Shown: positions 36,317 through 45,767, counted from the stretch's first letter. The stretch: 50,958 nucleotides of DNA from Eubacteriales bacterium (GCA_030540255.1 JAUNWP010000001.1:4000-54957), one strand, 5' to 3'. The notes: generated from the letters alone by a model not told the origin. Numbers and translations are program-made.

Positions 36317-37744
36317 ATGGATAATAACACCGAAGCTAAACTTTTGTTCAAGGAATTTTTAAACAAACTATCCTCGGACGACAAAAAAAATCTGTTCAAC
36401 TCTATACTGTATAACGATCAGATAGGCGTAAATATTACAGATGCCACGGGGCAGACCGTATTTCTTAATGATGCGCACACCCGAATAACCGGACAGCCCA
36501 AGGAACTCTATATCAACAACAATATGCATGATCTCGAGGAACAGGGGGTAGTGGTTCCTTCCGCATCATTGCTGGTTATAGAGACCGGAGAAAAGGTGAC
36601 CTTACGTCAATCAACTCCGCAAAAACGTGATTTTGAAGTCAGTGCTTTTCCGGTATTTGATTCTGACGGTAAGCTTTGCTATACCGTCAATCTGCTCTCG
36701 GATATTACAGAGGTAGTTAATTATAAGAAAAGGGTATCCGAACTTGAGGAATATTCCAATCAGCTTAAGCAGGCAATAACAGGTGACGGACACCTCATAT
36801 ACCAGAGCCATGTAATGCAGCAGGTAGTCGAGAAGGCTCAGCGTGTTGCCGAGACTGATGTAAGCGTATTGATCACAGGTCCGTCCGGTGTAGGCAAGGA
36901 GCTTATTGCGGATATAATTCATGAGCACAGCCTGCGTAAGGATAAGCCCTTTATCAAGATAAATTGTGCCGCTATTCCGGAGCAGCTCCTTGAAAGCGAG
37001 CTCTTCGGCTATGAGCCGGGCGCATTTACAGGCGGCAACCCCAAGGGCAAAAAGGGACTTATCGAATCTGCGAACAGCGGTTCACTGCTTCTTGACGAGA
37101 TAGGTGAGCTTCCGCTCGCTCTGCAGAGTAAGCTCCTCCGTGTTCTTCAGGAGCGCAGTATAAGACGTCTCGGAGGCAATAAATCCATACATGTGGATTT
37201 TCGTCTTATTTCATCGACAAATGTTGATCTCAAGGAAAAAATTGCCAACAAGGAATTCAGAGAGGATCTTTATTACAGACTTAATGTCATTTATATAAAT
37301 GTTCCCCCGCTTGAAGCACGTCGTGATGATATACCGCTTCTGATAAATCATTTTATCAGACTGTTCAATACCAAATACGATCTGGACAAGAGCATAGATT
37401 CCGATGCCATGCAATTTCTTGCCCAGTATGATTTCCCGGGAAATGTCAGAGAGCTGAGAAACATCGTCGAACGACTGGTAATACAAAGTGCCGGAGACCG
37501 TATATCGATGAAGGATGCTTATGAGTCTCTCGGTATACTCACACATGACAGCTCCGAGCCTGCTGTTCCCACGCTTGTTAACGGTGAGGGACTTTCGCTC
37601 AAACAGATCATGGAAAATTACGAAAAAGCTCTGCTTCAGGAGTATATCAAGATCTACAAAAACGGTACCGAGCTCTCAAAGCAGCTTAAGACAGATCAGT
37701 CGACCATATCCCGGAAGCTGACAAAATACGGCATCAAATACTAA
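36317..37744 (+). CDS. Sigma-54-dependent transcriptional activator with PAS domain
   Basis: An N-terminal PAS-like sensor (about residues 30-135, VNITDATGQTVFLNDAHTRITG...) precedes a complete sigma-54 AAA+ domain. This has Walker A GPSGVGKE, the sigma-54-contacting loop GAFTGG, Walker B LLLDEIGELP, and the VRELRN region near residue 380. The C-terminal helix-turn-helix ends TDQSTISRKLTKYGIKY (TyrR/Fis-like). It opens the polymerase-sigma-54 complex from distant sites. A matching sigma-54 promoter and site array precede the adjacent pyrimidine operon, so it very probably controls that operon. The ATG at 36317 is preferred to a TTG at 36308. Confidence 0.94.
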   Translation: MDNNTEAKLLFKEFLNKLSSDDKKNLFNSILYNDQIGVNITDATGQTVFLNDAHTRITGQPKELYINNNMHDLEEQGVVVPSASLLVIETGEKVTLRQSTPQKRDFEVSAFPVFDSDGKLCYTVNLLSDITEVVNYKKRVSELEEYSNQLKQAITGDGHLIYQSHVMQQVVEKAQRVAETDVSVLITGPSGVGKELIADIIHEHSLRKDKPFIKINCAAIPEQLLESELFGYEPGAFTGGNPKGKKGLIESANSGSLLLDEIGELPLALQSKLLRVLQERSIRRLGGNKSIHVDFRLISSTNVDLKEKIANKEFREDLYYRLNVIYINVPPLEARRDDIPLLINHFIRLFNTKYDLDKSIDSDAMQFLAQYDFPGNVRELRNIVERLVIQSAGDRISMKDAYESLGILTHDSSEPAVPTLVNGEGLSLKQIMENYEKALLQEYIKIYKNGTELSKQLKTDQSTISRKLTKYGIKY

Positions 37745-37766
37745 AACAATTGGTTTTTCACAATGC

Positions 37767-37800
37767 AAAAGCTGCCCGAAACGGACAGCTTTTGTTTTAG
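37767..37800 (+). terminator. Terminator of the activator gene
   Basis: AAAAGCTG pairs with CAGCTTTT around CCCGAAACGGA (CCG/CGG partly paired) and is followed by GTTTTA. It lies about 22 bases after the stop codon. Confidence 0.85.
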
Positions 37801-37826
37801 AGTAAGTATGTATTTTTTTATTCAAA

Positions 37827-37880
37827 CCGGACGAAACGCAATGCTTATCGGATAAGCCTCTTATAAAGCGATCCGTCCGG
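37827..37880 (-). terminator. Terminator region of the pyrimidine-degradation operon
   Basis: CCGGACG and CGTCCGG form an outer stem enclosing a GCTTATCCGATAAGC hairpin. The minus strand continues TTTGAATAAAAAAA. It lies about 115 bases after the preA stop and converges with the activator terminator. Confidence 0.65.
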
Positions 37881-37994
37881 ATCCGAATCATTTGTTCTTC
37901 CGTCCGTTTACTTAAATACCTACGGCTTAAGCCGAATTCTGTATTAAGCAACCGGATAGCTTGAAAATAAGCTCAACAGCCTATCATCCTGCCA

Positions 37995-39233
37995 TTATAT
38001 AGCCTTTTCTGCAGGAGTTCCCTTTCTGCCCGGCTTCATAACAACTTCGCCCTTGCTTATTGCCTTTACCGGACATACCAGTGCGCAAAGGTGACATCCT
38101 ACGCACTTATCATGGTCACATGTAGGCTTACGATCCTCACCGAAGGTAATAGCCTGATGTGCTCCGTCGAAGCAGGATACATAACAGCGTCCGCATCCGA
38201 TACATTTATCTGTATCAAATTCCGGATATACTACATAGTCACGATCAAGATCTTCTGCCGGGATGAGATTGTCATTGGCAACTCCTATGAGATCCATAAG
38301 ACTGTCAACACCCTGCTCCTCCATATAATACTCAAGACCGCTCTTAAGGTCATCAATTATACGGTAGCCGTACTGCATAACTGCTGTAGTGATCTGAAGT
38401 GTGGTTGATCCTAAGAGGATAAACTCTGCCGCATCCTCCCAAGTCTCTATACCGCCGATACCGGATATTGCAACATCCTTGATACCTGTACGCAGCTGCT
38501 GTATGAAACGAAGAGCTACAGGCTTAACAGCCTTGCCGGAATATCCTGATATCGAAGACTTGCCGTTGATGATAGGAAGACCTATCTTACGGTCAAGATC
38601 AACATTACAGATAGACTTGATTGTATTGATAGCTGCGATACCGTCTGCTCCGCCCTCAAGACAAGCCTTGGCAACCGGAACCATATCTGTGATATTAGGT
38701 GTCATCTTAGCCATCATCGGAAGCTTTGATCCGCGCTTTACTGCCTGACAGAAAGCTCTGCACAGCTCAGGGTTTGTTCCTACATCGGATCCCATTGCAT
38801 GTGAAGTCATCTGCGGACATGAGAGGTTCATCTCGATCATGTCGGCTCCTGCCTCTGTAACAAGTCTTGCAAGCTCTTCCCAATCCTCTTCAGTCGGTCC
38901 CATGATAGATGCGATAACGACCTTATCCGGATAGTTCTCCTTGAGTTTCTTGATATCAGCAAGATTCTGCTCAAGCGAATGCTCGGCTATCTGCTCCATG
39001 TTCTTAAATCCGACAAACGGTGTGCCTTCCTTGGTCAGTGCATCGAAACGAGGCGATACTTCATCTATAAGGAAATGCTTAGGTCCGATGGTCTTGAATA
39101 CGATTCCGCCCCAGCCTTCATCAAAACATTTTGCGCACATCTCGTAGCAGTTACCTACCGGAGAAGATGACAAGCAAAACGGGTTCTCAAAATGCACGCC
39201 GAGGAATTCTACCGATAAATCCTTTTTAATCAT
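37995..39233 (-). CDS. preA: NAD-dependent dihydropyrimidine dehydrogenase subunit PreA
   Basis: PreA carries the FMN and catalytic site that reduces uracil or thymine to the dihydro form. The dihydroorotate-dehydrogenase-like barrel shows [58 protein letters not shown] and [17 protein letters not shown]. Two ferredoxin 4Fe-4S motifs ([11 protein letters not shown] and [12 protein letters not shown]) lie at the C-terminus. Length is 412 residues. It starts one base after the preT stop behind GGGAGG, so a PreT-PreA complex is expected. Confidence 0.95.
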   Translation of the reverse strand: MIKKDLSVEFLGVHFENPFCLSSSPVGNCYEMCAKCFDEGWGGIVFKTIGPKHFLIDEVSPRFDALTKEGTPFVGFKNMEQIAEHSLEQNLADIKKLKENYPDKVVIASIMGPTEEDWEELARLVTEAGADMIEMNLSCPQMTSHAMGSDVGTNPELCRAFCQAVKRGSKLPMMAKMTPNITDMVPVAKACLEGGADGIAAINTIKSICNVDLDRKIGLPIINGKSSISGYSGKAVKPVALRFIQQLRTGIKDVAISGIGGIETWEDAAEFILLGSTTLQITTAVMQYGYRIIDDLKSGLEYYMEEQGVDSLMDLIGVANDNLIPAEDLDRDYVVYPEFDTDKCIGCGRCYVSCFDGAHQAITFGEDRKPTCDHDKCVGCHLCALVCPVKAISKGEVVMKPGRKGTPAEKAI

Positions 39234-39234
39234 C

Positions 39235-40455
39235 TTACTTACCTCCCAGATAACTATCTATAGCCGCGGCTGCTTCCTTACCCTTGCGAACCGCATATAC
39301 GACAGTCTTGTCGCCCTTAGCGATATCTCCTGTTACAAATACCTTGCCGTCTGCCTGATATCCGTCGAAGCTGACTTCGTTCTTGGCTACTGAAATGCCG
39401 AGCTTATCGGCAGTTGTATGCTGTCCTACCGCAAGTATGATCTTGTCAGCCTTAAGCTTAAGCTCATTCTCAAGTCTGCGGTGCTTGAATACTACTGTAT
39501 TGCCTTCAACCGACAAAGGAGCATAACCGTCTATGATCGTTACGCCAAGCTGTCTTGCTGTCTCAAGCTCTTCCTTAGAAGCTCTGAAATCCGAAAGTTC
39601 CTTACGTGTTACGCAGGTAACGCTTGATACTCCGAGTATCTTAAGTGTTGCCGCAGCATCCATTGCGGAATCTCCGCCGCCGATAACAAGTGCCGAATCC
39701 GGAAGTGCAACTTCTCCCTGCTTATCCTTAACCTCCTTAAGGAAGCTTACTGCAGGAACCGCATAGCTGTTGCCTGCAAACATATCAAGTGTTCCCGGCT
39801 CGCTTGCTCCGACTGCTACAAGTACTGCATCATATTTTGCCTTGAGCTCGTCTAACTTTGCCTTATCAACATTAACATTATAGTTAAACTTTGCTCCGAG
39901 ATCGGCAATTCTCTTAACTTCTACATCAACGATTCTGTTTGGAAGTCTGTACTCCGGAATACCTGTCCTCAGGAATCCGCCCGCATAGGCATCCTTCTCA
40001 AAGATATCGACCTCATAACCCTTGGCAAGGAGTGAAGCTGCTGCCTGTAAAGCAGACGGTCCGCTTCCTACGATTCCGATCTTCTTGCCGTTTGCAGCTC
40101 CCTTTTCAAGGATCTTCATACCGGCCTTCTCTTCAAAATCGGTTACAAAACGCTGGATACCTGCAATATCGATAGGTTTATCTATGCCGCAGCGTGAGCA
40201 GGCTTCCTCACAATATCTCTCTGTAGGACAGACTCTTGCACAAACCGCACCAAGTGCATTATTCTCTCTGATAGTCTCGGCAGCTCCCTTGAAATTACGG
40301 AATCTGACGCTTCTGATGAACTTTGCAGGATCCGTTCCGGCGGGACAGGATTTTGTACACGGTGCGTCATAACATAGTAAACATCTGCCGGCTTCCTCCA
40401 TGATGGTAAGCATCGTGTATGCCGGCTTTAATTCTTTTTTGTAATCTCCAGTCAT
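39235..40455 (-). CDS. preT: NAD-dependent dihydropyrimidine dehydrogenase subunit PreT
   Basis: PreT passes electrons from NADH to PreA. Its N-terminal cysteine clusters ([16 protein letters not shown] and [19 protein letters not shown]) bind Fe-S centres. FAD-binding [13 protein letters not shown] lies at about residue 125, and the NAD-binding motif [14 protein letters not shown] at about residue 250. [18 protein letters not shown] closes the FAD site. Length is 406 residues, the size of stand-alone PreT. A hairpin separates it from the upstream amidohydrolase gene. Confidence 0.94.
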   Translation of the reverse strand: MTGDYKKELKPAYTMLTIMEEAGRCLLCYDAPCTKSCPAGTDPAKFIRSVRFRNFKGAAETIRENNALGAVCARVCPTERYCEEACSRCGIDKPIDIAGIQRFVTDFEEKAGMKILEKGAANGKKIGIVGSGPSALQAAASLLAKGYEVDIFEKDAYAGGFLRTGIPEYRLPNRIVDVEVKRIADLGAKFNYNVNVDKAKLDELKAKYDAVLVAVGASEPGTLDMFAGNSYAVPAVSFLKEVKDKQGEVALPDSALVIGGGDSAMDAAATLKILGVSSVTCVTRKELSDFRASKEELETARQLGVTIIDGYAPLSVEGNTVVFKHRRLENELKLKADKIILAVGQHTTADKLGISVAKNEVSFDGYQADGKVFVTGDIAKGDKTVVYAVRKGKEAAAAIDSYLGGK

Positions 40456-40492
40456 GATCGGTTTCTCCTTCTGAACTATTAAAAAACAAGGA

Positions 40493-40526
40493 CTGCCGGG
40501 TAAATTCTTATTGATTTGCCCGGCAG
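40493..40526 (-). terminator. Intra-operon terminator-like hairpin between the ureidopropionase gene and preT
   Basis: CTGCCGGG-caaat pairs with attta-CCCGGCAG, a long stem, followed on the minus strand after six bases by TTTTTT. As the downstream genes belong to the same pathway, this is more likely a leaky terminator or attenuation point than the operon end. Confidence 0.65.
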
Positions 40527-40575
40527 TTCAGTTATTTCAGATCATTGATGTTCCTCTCACTTTTGAAAATGTGAA

Positions 40576-41847
40576 TTATAATCCACCCTTTTCATCAAGC
40601 TTCAGAACTGCATTAAGCATTACTGTTGCAGCCTTTGTGCAAAGCTCGTCAGATGTATGCTCAGGCTCGCAGTGCGAAAGTCCTTTCTCCGATGGGGCAA
40701 ATATCATCGTAGTAGGGATCATATAGGAAATGTACTGAGCATCATGTCCTGCACCTGAGTTGATATCCATATGGCTGTAGCCAAGCTCGTCAACAGCTTC
40801 TCTTACGTAACCTACAAGAGTCTTATTCCAGTAAACAGTATCACGGTTCCATCCGAGAACTACCTCGCAGCGGCATCCGTTCCACTCTCTCTCCTCCAAT
40901 GTAGCAAGGATAGCACGTACCTTGTTAAGTACCTCAGGATCCTCATGTCTTACATCGATAGAGAAATCAAAGAAATCAGGAATAACGGTGTTAACACATG
41001 GATGGATAACAACCTCACCTGTTGTATAAACCAATGCATCGTCATTGAGCTTATCAATCTCCTCATGGAGATAGCAAAGAGCCTGTGATGCTGCATAGAA
41101 TGCATCATGACGCTTCTTCATCGGGAATGTGCCTGCATGAGCTGCAAATCCGTAGAATCTTACTCTGTAGAGCATCTGTCCCAATACACAGGTAACTACA
41201 CCGATATCCTTCTTTGCATCCTCAAGGATCGGTCCCTGCTCGATATGTGTCTCAAACAATGCAAGATACTTATCCGGTGTCATACGATTTTCCTTAGCAC
41301 CCTTGAACGGGAACTTGTCGAGCTTCTCACCGAAAGTAACTTCTGTATCAATAATGGAATGTGAAGCCATCATCTTGTCGTATGCAAAGTTATCTCTGAA
41401 TCTCTCCGGCATATAGTCATGTGCCATAGTACCTGAGCACATCATGCAAGGAGGGAACTCTGATCCTTCCTCATTTGTGAAGATCATTGCCGTAAGCGGA
41501 TGCTTGTGCGGAATCTTCTCTGCAGATACAGTCTCAAGTACTTCCATAGCACTCATAACACCGAGGATACCGTCATAGTTTCCGCCGTTCTTAACCGAGT
41601 CGCAATGTGAACCCATAACGATTCTCTTGGCATTAGGATCGGAACCCGGAATGGTTGCATACATATTGGCAAGATCATCTGTCTCGATGGTTGCTCCTAT
41701 TGCTTCCATACGCTTTTTCCACTCATTACGAGCCATTATATCCTCATCAGAAAGAGCATATCTCGTAATTCCGCCGTGTCCGGCATCACCGAACTTGCTG
41801 AAAGTGTGGATCTTATCACTCATTCTTTCTAAACTGCACTGATACAT
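40576..41847 (-). CDS. hydC: Zn-dependent amidase (beta-ureidopropionase / N-carbamoyl-amino acid hydrolase)
   Basis: This M20-family enzyme cleaves N-carbamoyl-beta-alanine to beta-alanine, CO2 and ammonia, the last step of reductive pyrimidine breakdown. Metal-ligand regions are GSHCDSVKNGGNYDGILGV (His and Asp), FTNEEGSEFP (Glu), FETHIEQGP (His) and SGAGHDAQ. The lid-domain dimerisation part (FYGFAAHAGTFPMKKRHDA) is conserved. Length is 423 residues. An N-carbamoyl-L-amino-acid hydrolase or allantoate amidohydrolase is the alternative; the preTA neighbours favour the pyrimidine role. Confidence 0.87.
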   Translation of the reverse strand: MYQCSLERMSDKIHTFSKFGDAGHGGITRYALSDEDIMARNEWKKRMEAIGATIETDDLANMYATIPGSDPNAKRIVMGSHCDSVKNGGNYDGILGVMSAMEVLETVSAEKIPHKHPLTAMIFTNEEGSEFPPCMMCSGTMAHDYMPERFRDNFAYDKMMASHSIIDTEVTFGEKLDKFPFKGAKENRMTPDKYLALFETHIEQGPILEDAKKDIGVVTCVLGQMLYRVRFYGFAAHAGTFPMKKRHDAFYAASQALCYLHEEIDKLNDDALVYTTGEVVIHPCVNTVIPDFFDFSIDVRHEDPEVLNKVRAILATLEEREWNGCRCEVVLGWNRDTVYWNKTLVGYVREAVDELGYSHMDINSGAGHDAQYISYMIPTTMIFAPSEKGLSHCEPEHTSDELCTKAATVMLNAVLKLDEKGGL

Positions 41848-41869
41848 TACTTTACTCCTTTCAAAAAAC

Positions 41870-41901
41870 CGTCCCGATCCCGTTTTCTATGAATCGGGAC
41901 G
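41870..41901 (-). terminator. Intra-operon terminator-like hairpin between permease and ureidopropionase genes
   Basis: CGTCCCGAT pairs perfectly with ATCGGGACG and is followed on the minus strand by GGTTTTTTG, right before the ribosome site of the next gene. It has every feature of an intrinsic terminator inside what should be one operon. Confidence 0.75.
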
Positions 41902-41953
41902 ATTCCGTGTTACTGTGTGATTTTTATAAGATCAAGAACCAAATCTCCTAAGA

Positions 41954-43552
41954 TCAGCTCTCTATCTCTGTCATTGCATCTTCCTCTTCCTGAGTAATGT
42001 AGCCCTTCTGCTCCTTTGTTCCGCCGAAGCCTGACTTCATAAGGATTACATAAACTACAAATGCTACGAAGAAGGAGAAGAGATAACCGTTGGCTGCGAT
42101 CATATCGAGCAGGTTAGGTGTTGTTCTTCCCGAGCCTGCATATGCAAATACTGTATTTCCGAGAAGCGGAAGTATGAAAGATGCTACCCAAGCAATGATA
42201 GCACACCAGTTCCAGCCGTTCGAATATCTGTAGCGTCCGTCTACTCCCTTAAAGAGTGCGTATACGTCGATTCTCTTGTCCTTGCATACGAAGTAGTCTG
42301 CACAAAGGATAGCTGCAACCGGAGCTATGATAGTTCCGTAGTTGTTAAGCCATGTGAAGATGTAAGCTGCGCCGGATCCATAGATGAACCAAGGCTGTGT
42401 AACGAAGATCGAGATAAGGATGGTGATGATAACGCCCTTCTTAAAGGAGATCTTTGTAGGTGCAAGGTTGGACCATCCGTTTGACGGTGCTACTACGTTA
42501 GCTGCTACGCAGGTGGTAAGCTGTGCTGCGATAACTGCAAGAGCAACTATTACGATAGCAATCTTATTGTCAACCATGAAGAATACTGTTGTAGGATCGT
42601 AGCTTGCTACTCCGTACTGGTAGAAGGTTGCCTGTGCGAAGAGTGCTCCTGCTACTGCACAGATACCCATAGGTATAGGCATTCCTATCATCTGACCGTT
42701 GAACTGATCCTTCTGTGATCTTGCCATCTTGGAGAAGTCAGGAATATTAAGAGCAACTGTTGACCAGTAAGCTATATTTCCTGTAAGTCCTGCAAGATAT
42801 ACGAATGCAAAGCCTCCGTGCTGAGCAAGAAGCTCCTCATTATTGCCTGCAAGGAATACGTCGGCTACTGTATGACCTGTTGCATGAATGGTAATAACAC
42901 TCCATACCAAAAGTCCTACTATAGCAATGATTACAAGCGGACCACCCAGGTTCTGAAGCCACTTAACCTTGTCCATTCCGTTATAAGCTACCCATCCGCA
43001 TATAATTACGAAGATAACGAAGCCTATGATCTGTCCTACCATAACGCTCGGGTTACCCGGCATGGCTACGGTATTGCTCGGATCAGACATTGACGGGATA
43101 ATACATCCGATAAGAGCTGCAATAGCTCCTCCTCCTACCCATGACTGAACGGATGTCCATCCGCAGCCGATGATGGAACGGGACAAACTCGAGAGCTGTG
43201 CTCCGTGTGTTCCGAACGAAAGTCTTGCATATATCGGATACGGAATTCCGTACTTGGTTCCTACGTGTGAGTTAAGCTGAATAGGTATAAGTACGATAAC
43301 GTTACCCAAGAATACGTTGATGATCGCCAATAACGGTGAAACACCCAAAGTTACGAGTGATGATGCGAGCGCAAGTGCCGCAATCGAAACCGAGAGTCCT
43401 ATCCAAAGGTTTGCAACATCCTTGGCTCTCCATGTTCTGTCCTCTATCGAGGTTGGTGCAAGGTCCTCGTTATAATACTTGGAGGCTTTAAGTTCTGCAG
43501 CTGCCTGCGGCGACAATTCGTGTAATTCACCTTTTCTAACCTGTGTTATCAT
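41954..43552 (-). CDS. NCS1 family nucleobase/hydantoin permease
   Basis: About 12 membrane helices and the NCS1 N-terminal pattern (YNEDLAPTSIEDRTWRAKDVANLWIGLSVSI, cited in part) place it with Mhp1, PucI and CodB-type Na+ or H+ symporters. IPYPIYARLSFGTHGAQL, GCGWTSVQSWVGG and LTGNIAYWSTVALNIPDFS are conserved helix motifs. It probably imports uracil, dihydropyrimidine, hydantoin or allantoin. Its position between the ring-opening enzyme and the ureidopropionase favours a pyrimidine. The small hairpin CCCGC-TAT-GCGGG lies just upstream. Confidence 0.92.
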   Translation of the reverse strand: MITQVRKGELHELSPQAAAELKASKYYNEDLAPTSIEDRTWRAKDVANLWIGLSVSIAALALASSLVTLGVSPLLAIINVFLGNVIVLIPIQLNSHVGTKYGIPYPIYARLSFGTHGAQLSSLSRSIIGCGWTSVQSWVGGGAIAALIGCIIPSMSDPSNTVAMPGNPSVMVGQIIGFVIFVIICGWVAYNGMDKVKWLQNLGGPLVIIAIVGLLVWSVITIHATGHTVADVFLAGNNEELLAQHGGFAFVYLAGLTGNIAYWSTVALNIPDFSKMARSQKDQFNGQMIGMPIPMGICAVAGALFAQATFYQYGVASYDPTTVFFMVDNKIAIVIVALAVIAAQLTTCVAANVVAPSNGWSNLAPTKISFKKGVIITILISIFVTQPWFIYGSGAAYIFTWLNNYGTIIAPVAAILCADYFVCKDKRIDVYALFKGVDGRYRYSNGWNWCAIIAWVASFILPLLGNTVFAYAGSGRTTPNLLDMIAANGYLFSFFVAFVVYVILMKSGFGGTKEQKGYITQEEEDAMTEIES

Positions 43553-43645
43553 ATTTTGTCTCCTTACTGTGTTAAACCCTTCCCCGCTATGCGGGTGCTA
43601 CCCTTGTTAAATAACCCTTTTAAACTATAAGACTACCGGTTTAAA

Positions 43646-45010
43646 TCAATGTTTTCTTGATGCACACTTGATGAACTTGCCCCACTTGGAGTCTCCTACA
43701 AACTCTCCGTTGTCATATACAAGACGTCCGCGTGAATAAGTCTGTACCGGATATCCGGTAAGCTCAAGGCCTTCCCAGATAGTATGATCCGAATCCGAAT
43801 GCATGTTCTCGTTATGAACGGTGAACTTCTTCTGCGGATCATAGATAACGATATCGGCATCCTTACCTATTGCCAGGCTTCCCTTGTCCGTACATCCGAA
43901 GATCTTAGCCGGATTGAAGGAGCAAAGCTCAACTGCCTTCGGGAAGGATATGATGCCCTGGTTTGCATTGGAAAGCATGTAAGGATACATATTCTCTATG
44001 CCTGCACATCCGTTAGGGATCTTGCGGAAGTCATCCTTGCCCCAATCCTTCTCTGCCTGCTGGAATGGGCAATGGTCTGTTGCAACGGTATCGATATCGC
44101 CTCTCTTGATTGCTGCCCAGAGAGCATCCTGGCTTGCCTGACCCTTCATCGGAGGTGAGCAAACGAAGTTGCGTCCGTCAGGTCTCTTAAATACCTCATC
44201 TGTGAAATACAGATACTGCGGACATGTCTCTGCGTAGATCTCAAGTCCCTCATCCTTAGCCTCTGTTACGGCTCTTACGCCGCCTTCATTTGCAAGGTGA
44301 ACGATGTAAAGCGGAGCCTTAAGAGCTCTTGCCCAATCGATGGCACGTCTGTCTGCCTCTTCCTCTACAAATTCAGGACGTGATGCGTAGTGATACCACG
44401 GGCTGAGCTTGCCTTCCGATACATACTTCTCTGTAAGTGTAAGTACCATCTCGTTGTTCTCTGCATGAACCGCTACGAGTGCACCGTACTTCTTTGCTGT
44501 CTCAAGTACCTTGTAGAATACTCCGTCCTTAACTCCGAAATCGTAAACCATGAATACCTTGAATGAAGATACTCCGTAGTCTACCGCTTCCTTCATTGAC
44601 TCAAGAAGCTCCGGCTTAGGATCCTTGATACCGATATGAAGTCCGAGGTCTACAGCAAGTCCTTCCTTCATAGCCTGTGCTTCTCTGCGCTTTGCGGTCT
44701 CAAGAAGCGTCTCTCCGAAATCCTGATTGGTATAATCGAATACGGTTGTTGTTCCGCCGCATGCAGCAGCTCTGGTACCTGCAAAATAATCATCCGAAGA
44801 TGTTGTTCCGCCAAATGGGAATGCCAAATGTGTGTGTGCATCTATAGCGCCCGGAAGTACCAGCTTGCCTGTTGCATCCACAACCTTATCGGCAACAATA
44901 TCTGACAGATCCGAACCAATCATGGCAATCTTGCCGTCCTTGACAGCTACATCTGCCTTGAACATTTCTTTTTCGGTTACTACGGTTCCGTTTTTAATAA
45001 GTAGATCCAT
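43646..45010 (-). CDS. hydA: Dihydropyrimidinase / hydantoinase
   Basis: This cyclic amidohydrolase opens dihydrouracil to N-carbamoyl-beta-alanine. The binuclear metal site shows DAHTHLAFPFG, the carbamylated lysine in SSFKVFMVYD, AVHAENN, IVHLANEGG and ATDHCPF. Length is 454 residues. An ATG at 45010 behind AAAGGAG with five bases of spacing is the start. The frame-extending ATG at 45025 lies upstream of the ribosome site and is rejected. It is the first gene of the operon and lies about 160 bases downstream of a sigma-54 promoter. A D-hydantoinase is the alternative specificity. Confidence 0.93.
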   Translation of the reverse strand: MDLLIKNGTVVTEKEMFKADVAVKDGKIAMIGSDLSDIVADKVVDATGKLVLPGAIDAHTHLAFPFGGTTSSDDYFAGTRAAACGGTTTVFDYTNQDFGETLLETAKRREAQAMKEGLAVDLGLHIGIKDPKPELLESMKEAVDYGVSSFKVFMVYDFGVKDGVFYKVLETAKKYGALVAVHAENNEMVLTLTEKYVSEGKLSPWYHYASRPEFVEEEADRRAIDWARALKAPLYIVHLANEGGVRAVTEAKDEGLEIYAETCPQYLYFTDEVFKRPDGRNFVCSPPMKGQASQDALWAAIKRGDIDTVATDHCPFQQAEKDWGKDDFRKIPNGCAGIENMYPYMLSNANQGIISFPKAVELCSFNPAKIFGCTDKGSLAIGKDADIVIYDPQKKFTVHNENMHSDSDHTIWEGLELTGYPVQTYSRGRLVYDNGEFVGDSKWGKFIKCASRKH

Positions 45011-45184
45011 AAAAACTCCTTTCACTATAGATTGTGTGTTTTCACATATTAAGTTGGAAATATAACTAAATGTGGATGTTTCTTAACTTGATACTCGTCT
45101 TTGAGATAGTTAGACAGCTTCTCGCCTTTGAGACTGTATAACGTATTGCTCTTCGCTGAGCTAAAAAGTTTTATACGTTATATT

Positions 45185-45201
45185 AAGCAATTTACATGCC
45201 A
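45185..45201 (-). promoter_or_regulatory. Sigma-54 promoter of the pyrimidine-degradation operon
   Basis: On the minus strand TGGCAT (45196-45201), five bases, and TTGCTT (45185-45190) match the -24/-12 consensus TGGCAY-N5-TTGCW exactly in spacing. The start site would be near 45174, giving a leader of about 160 bases. The position in front of the operon and the activator gene at its far end support the call. Confidence 0.85.
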
Positions 45202-45253
45202 GAAATGGAAAAGTCAACAAATTTCCCGAAATAATTTTTGAGTTTTTTGTGCG

Positions 45254-45503
45254 TTATGCATTATGAATTAATTTTATGCATTTTCGCATAAAACGCCGTG
45301 TTTTTAGTTGTTTTTATCTTATGCATTTTTGCATATCAATGCATGCTCACATTTACGTTTTGTTAGCAAATAATTTTCGTCAAATATTAGCCAACGCTAA
45401 CAAATATTAGCCTAAAATAACCGTATATGCAGTTTTGCATTGTTTGTTAAAAAAGCACCGATTTCCTACTATGCATTTTTGCATGAAATGTAATTTTGCA
45501 TTG
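45254..45503 (-). promoter_or_regulatory. Upstream activator-site array
   Basis: Five copies of a TATGC-N6-GCATA-type dyad lie upstream of the sigma-54 promoter: 45274-45291, 45319-45336, 45425-45442, 45469-45486 and 45486-45503. Half-sites occur at 45254-45261 and 45339-45346. The best copy is TTATGC-N6-GCATAA. Centres lie at about -109, -154, -260, -304 and -321 from the predicted start. This is the classical layout of enhancer sites for a sigma-54 activator. A 12-base direct repeat CAAATATTAGCC (45381-45392 and 45401-45412) lies between the second and third dyad. Confidence 0.75.
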
Positions 45504-45767
45504 CTTTTCCAGCCATTGCTCTGCGTTTTGTACAAAGCAAACGTAGAACATTTGATTTTTATTGTTCATTATGTACAAAGTTTTTTAAATTTGGGGGAAA
45601 ACAGGACAAAAATGAATATAATGTATTCTATATATTAATAGAATATTCTCGATTTTTTCGGCAATATTTCAGATACCTAAAGCTGTAAATAGTTAAATTA
45701 CTGCAGCTCTCCCGGTATCTCACAGATCTTCATATTGCAGAAACAGCTGCATTTTCAGGAGTATATT

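Noticed and set aside
38780..38830. PreA lacking the catalytic cysteine of mammalian dihydropyrimidine dehydrogenase
   Set aside because: The [15 protein letters not shown] loop agrees, from memory, with bacterial PreA, so the difference looks like a normal family feature and not a defect.
45254..45503. CRISPR-like repeats
   Set aside because: The units are short dyads with irregular spacing and AT-rich intervals, no conserved 25-40-base repeat and no cas genes.
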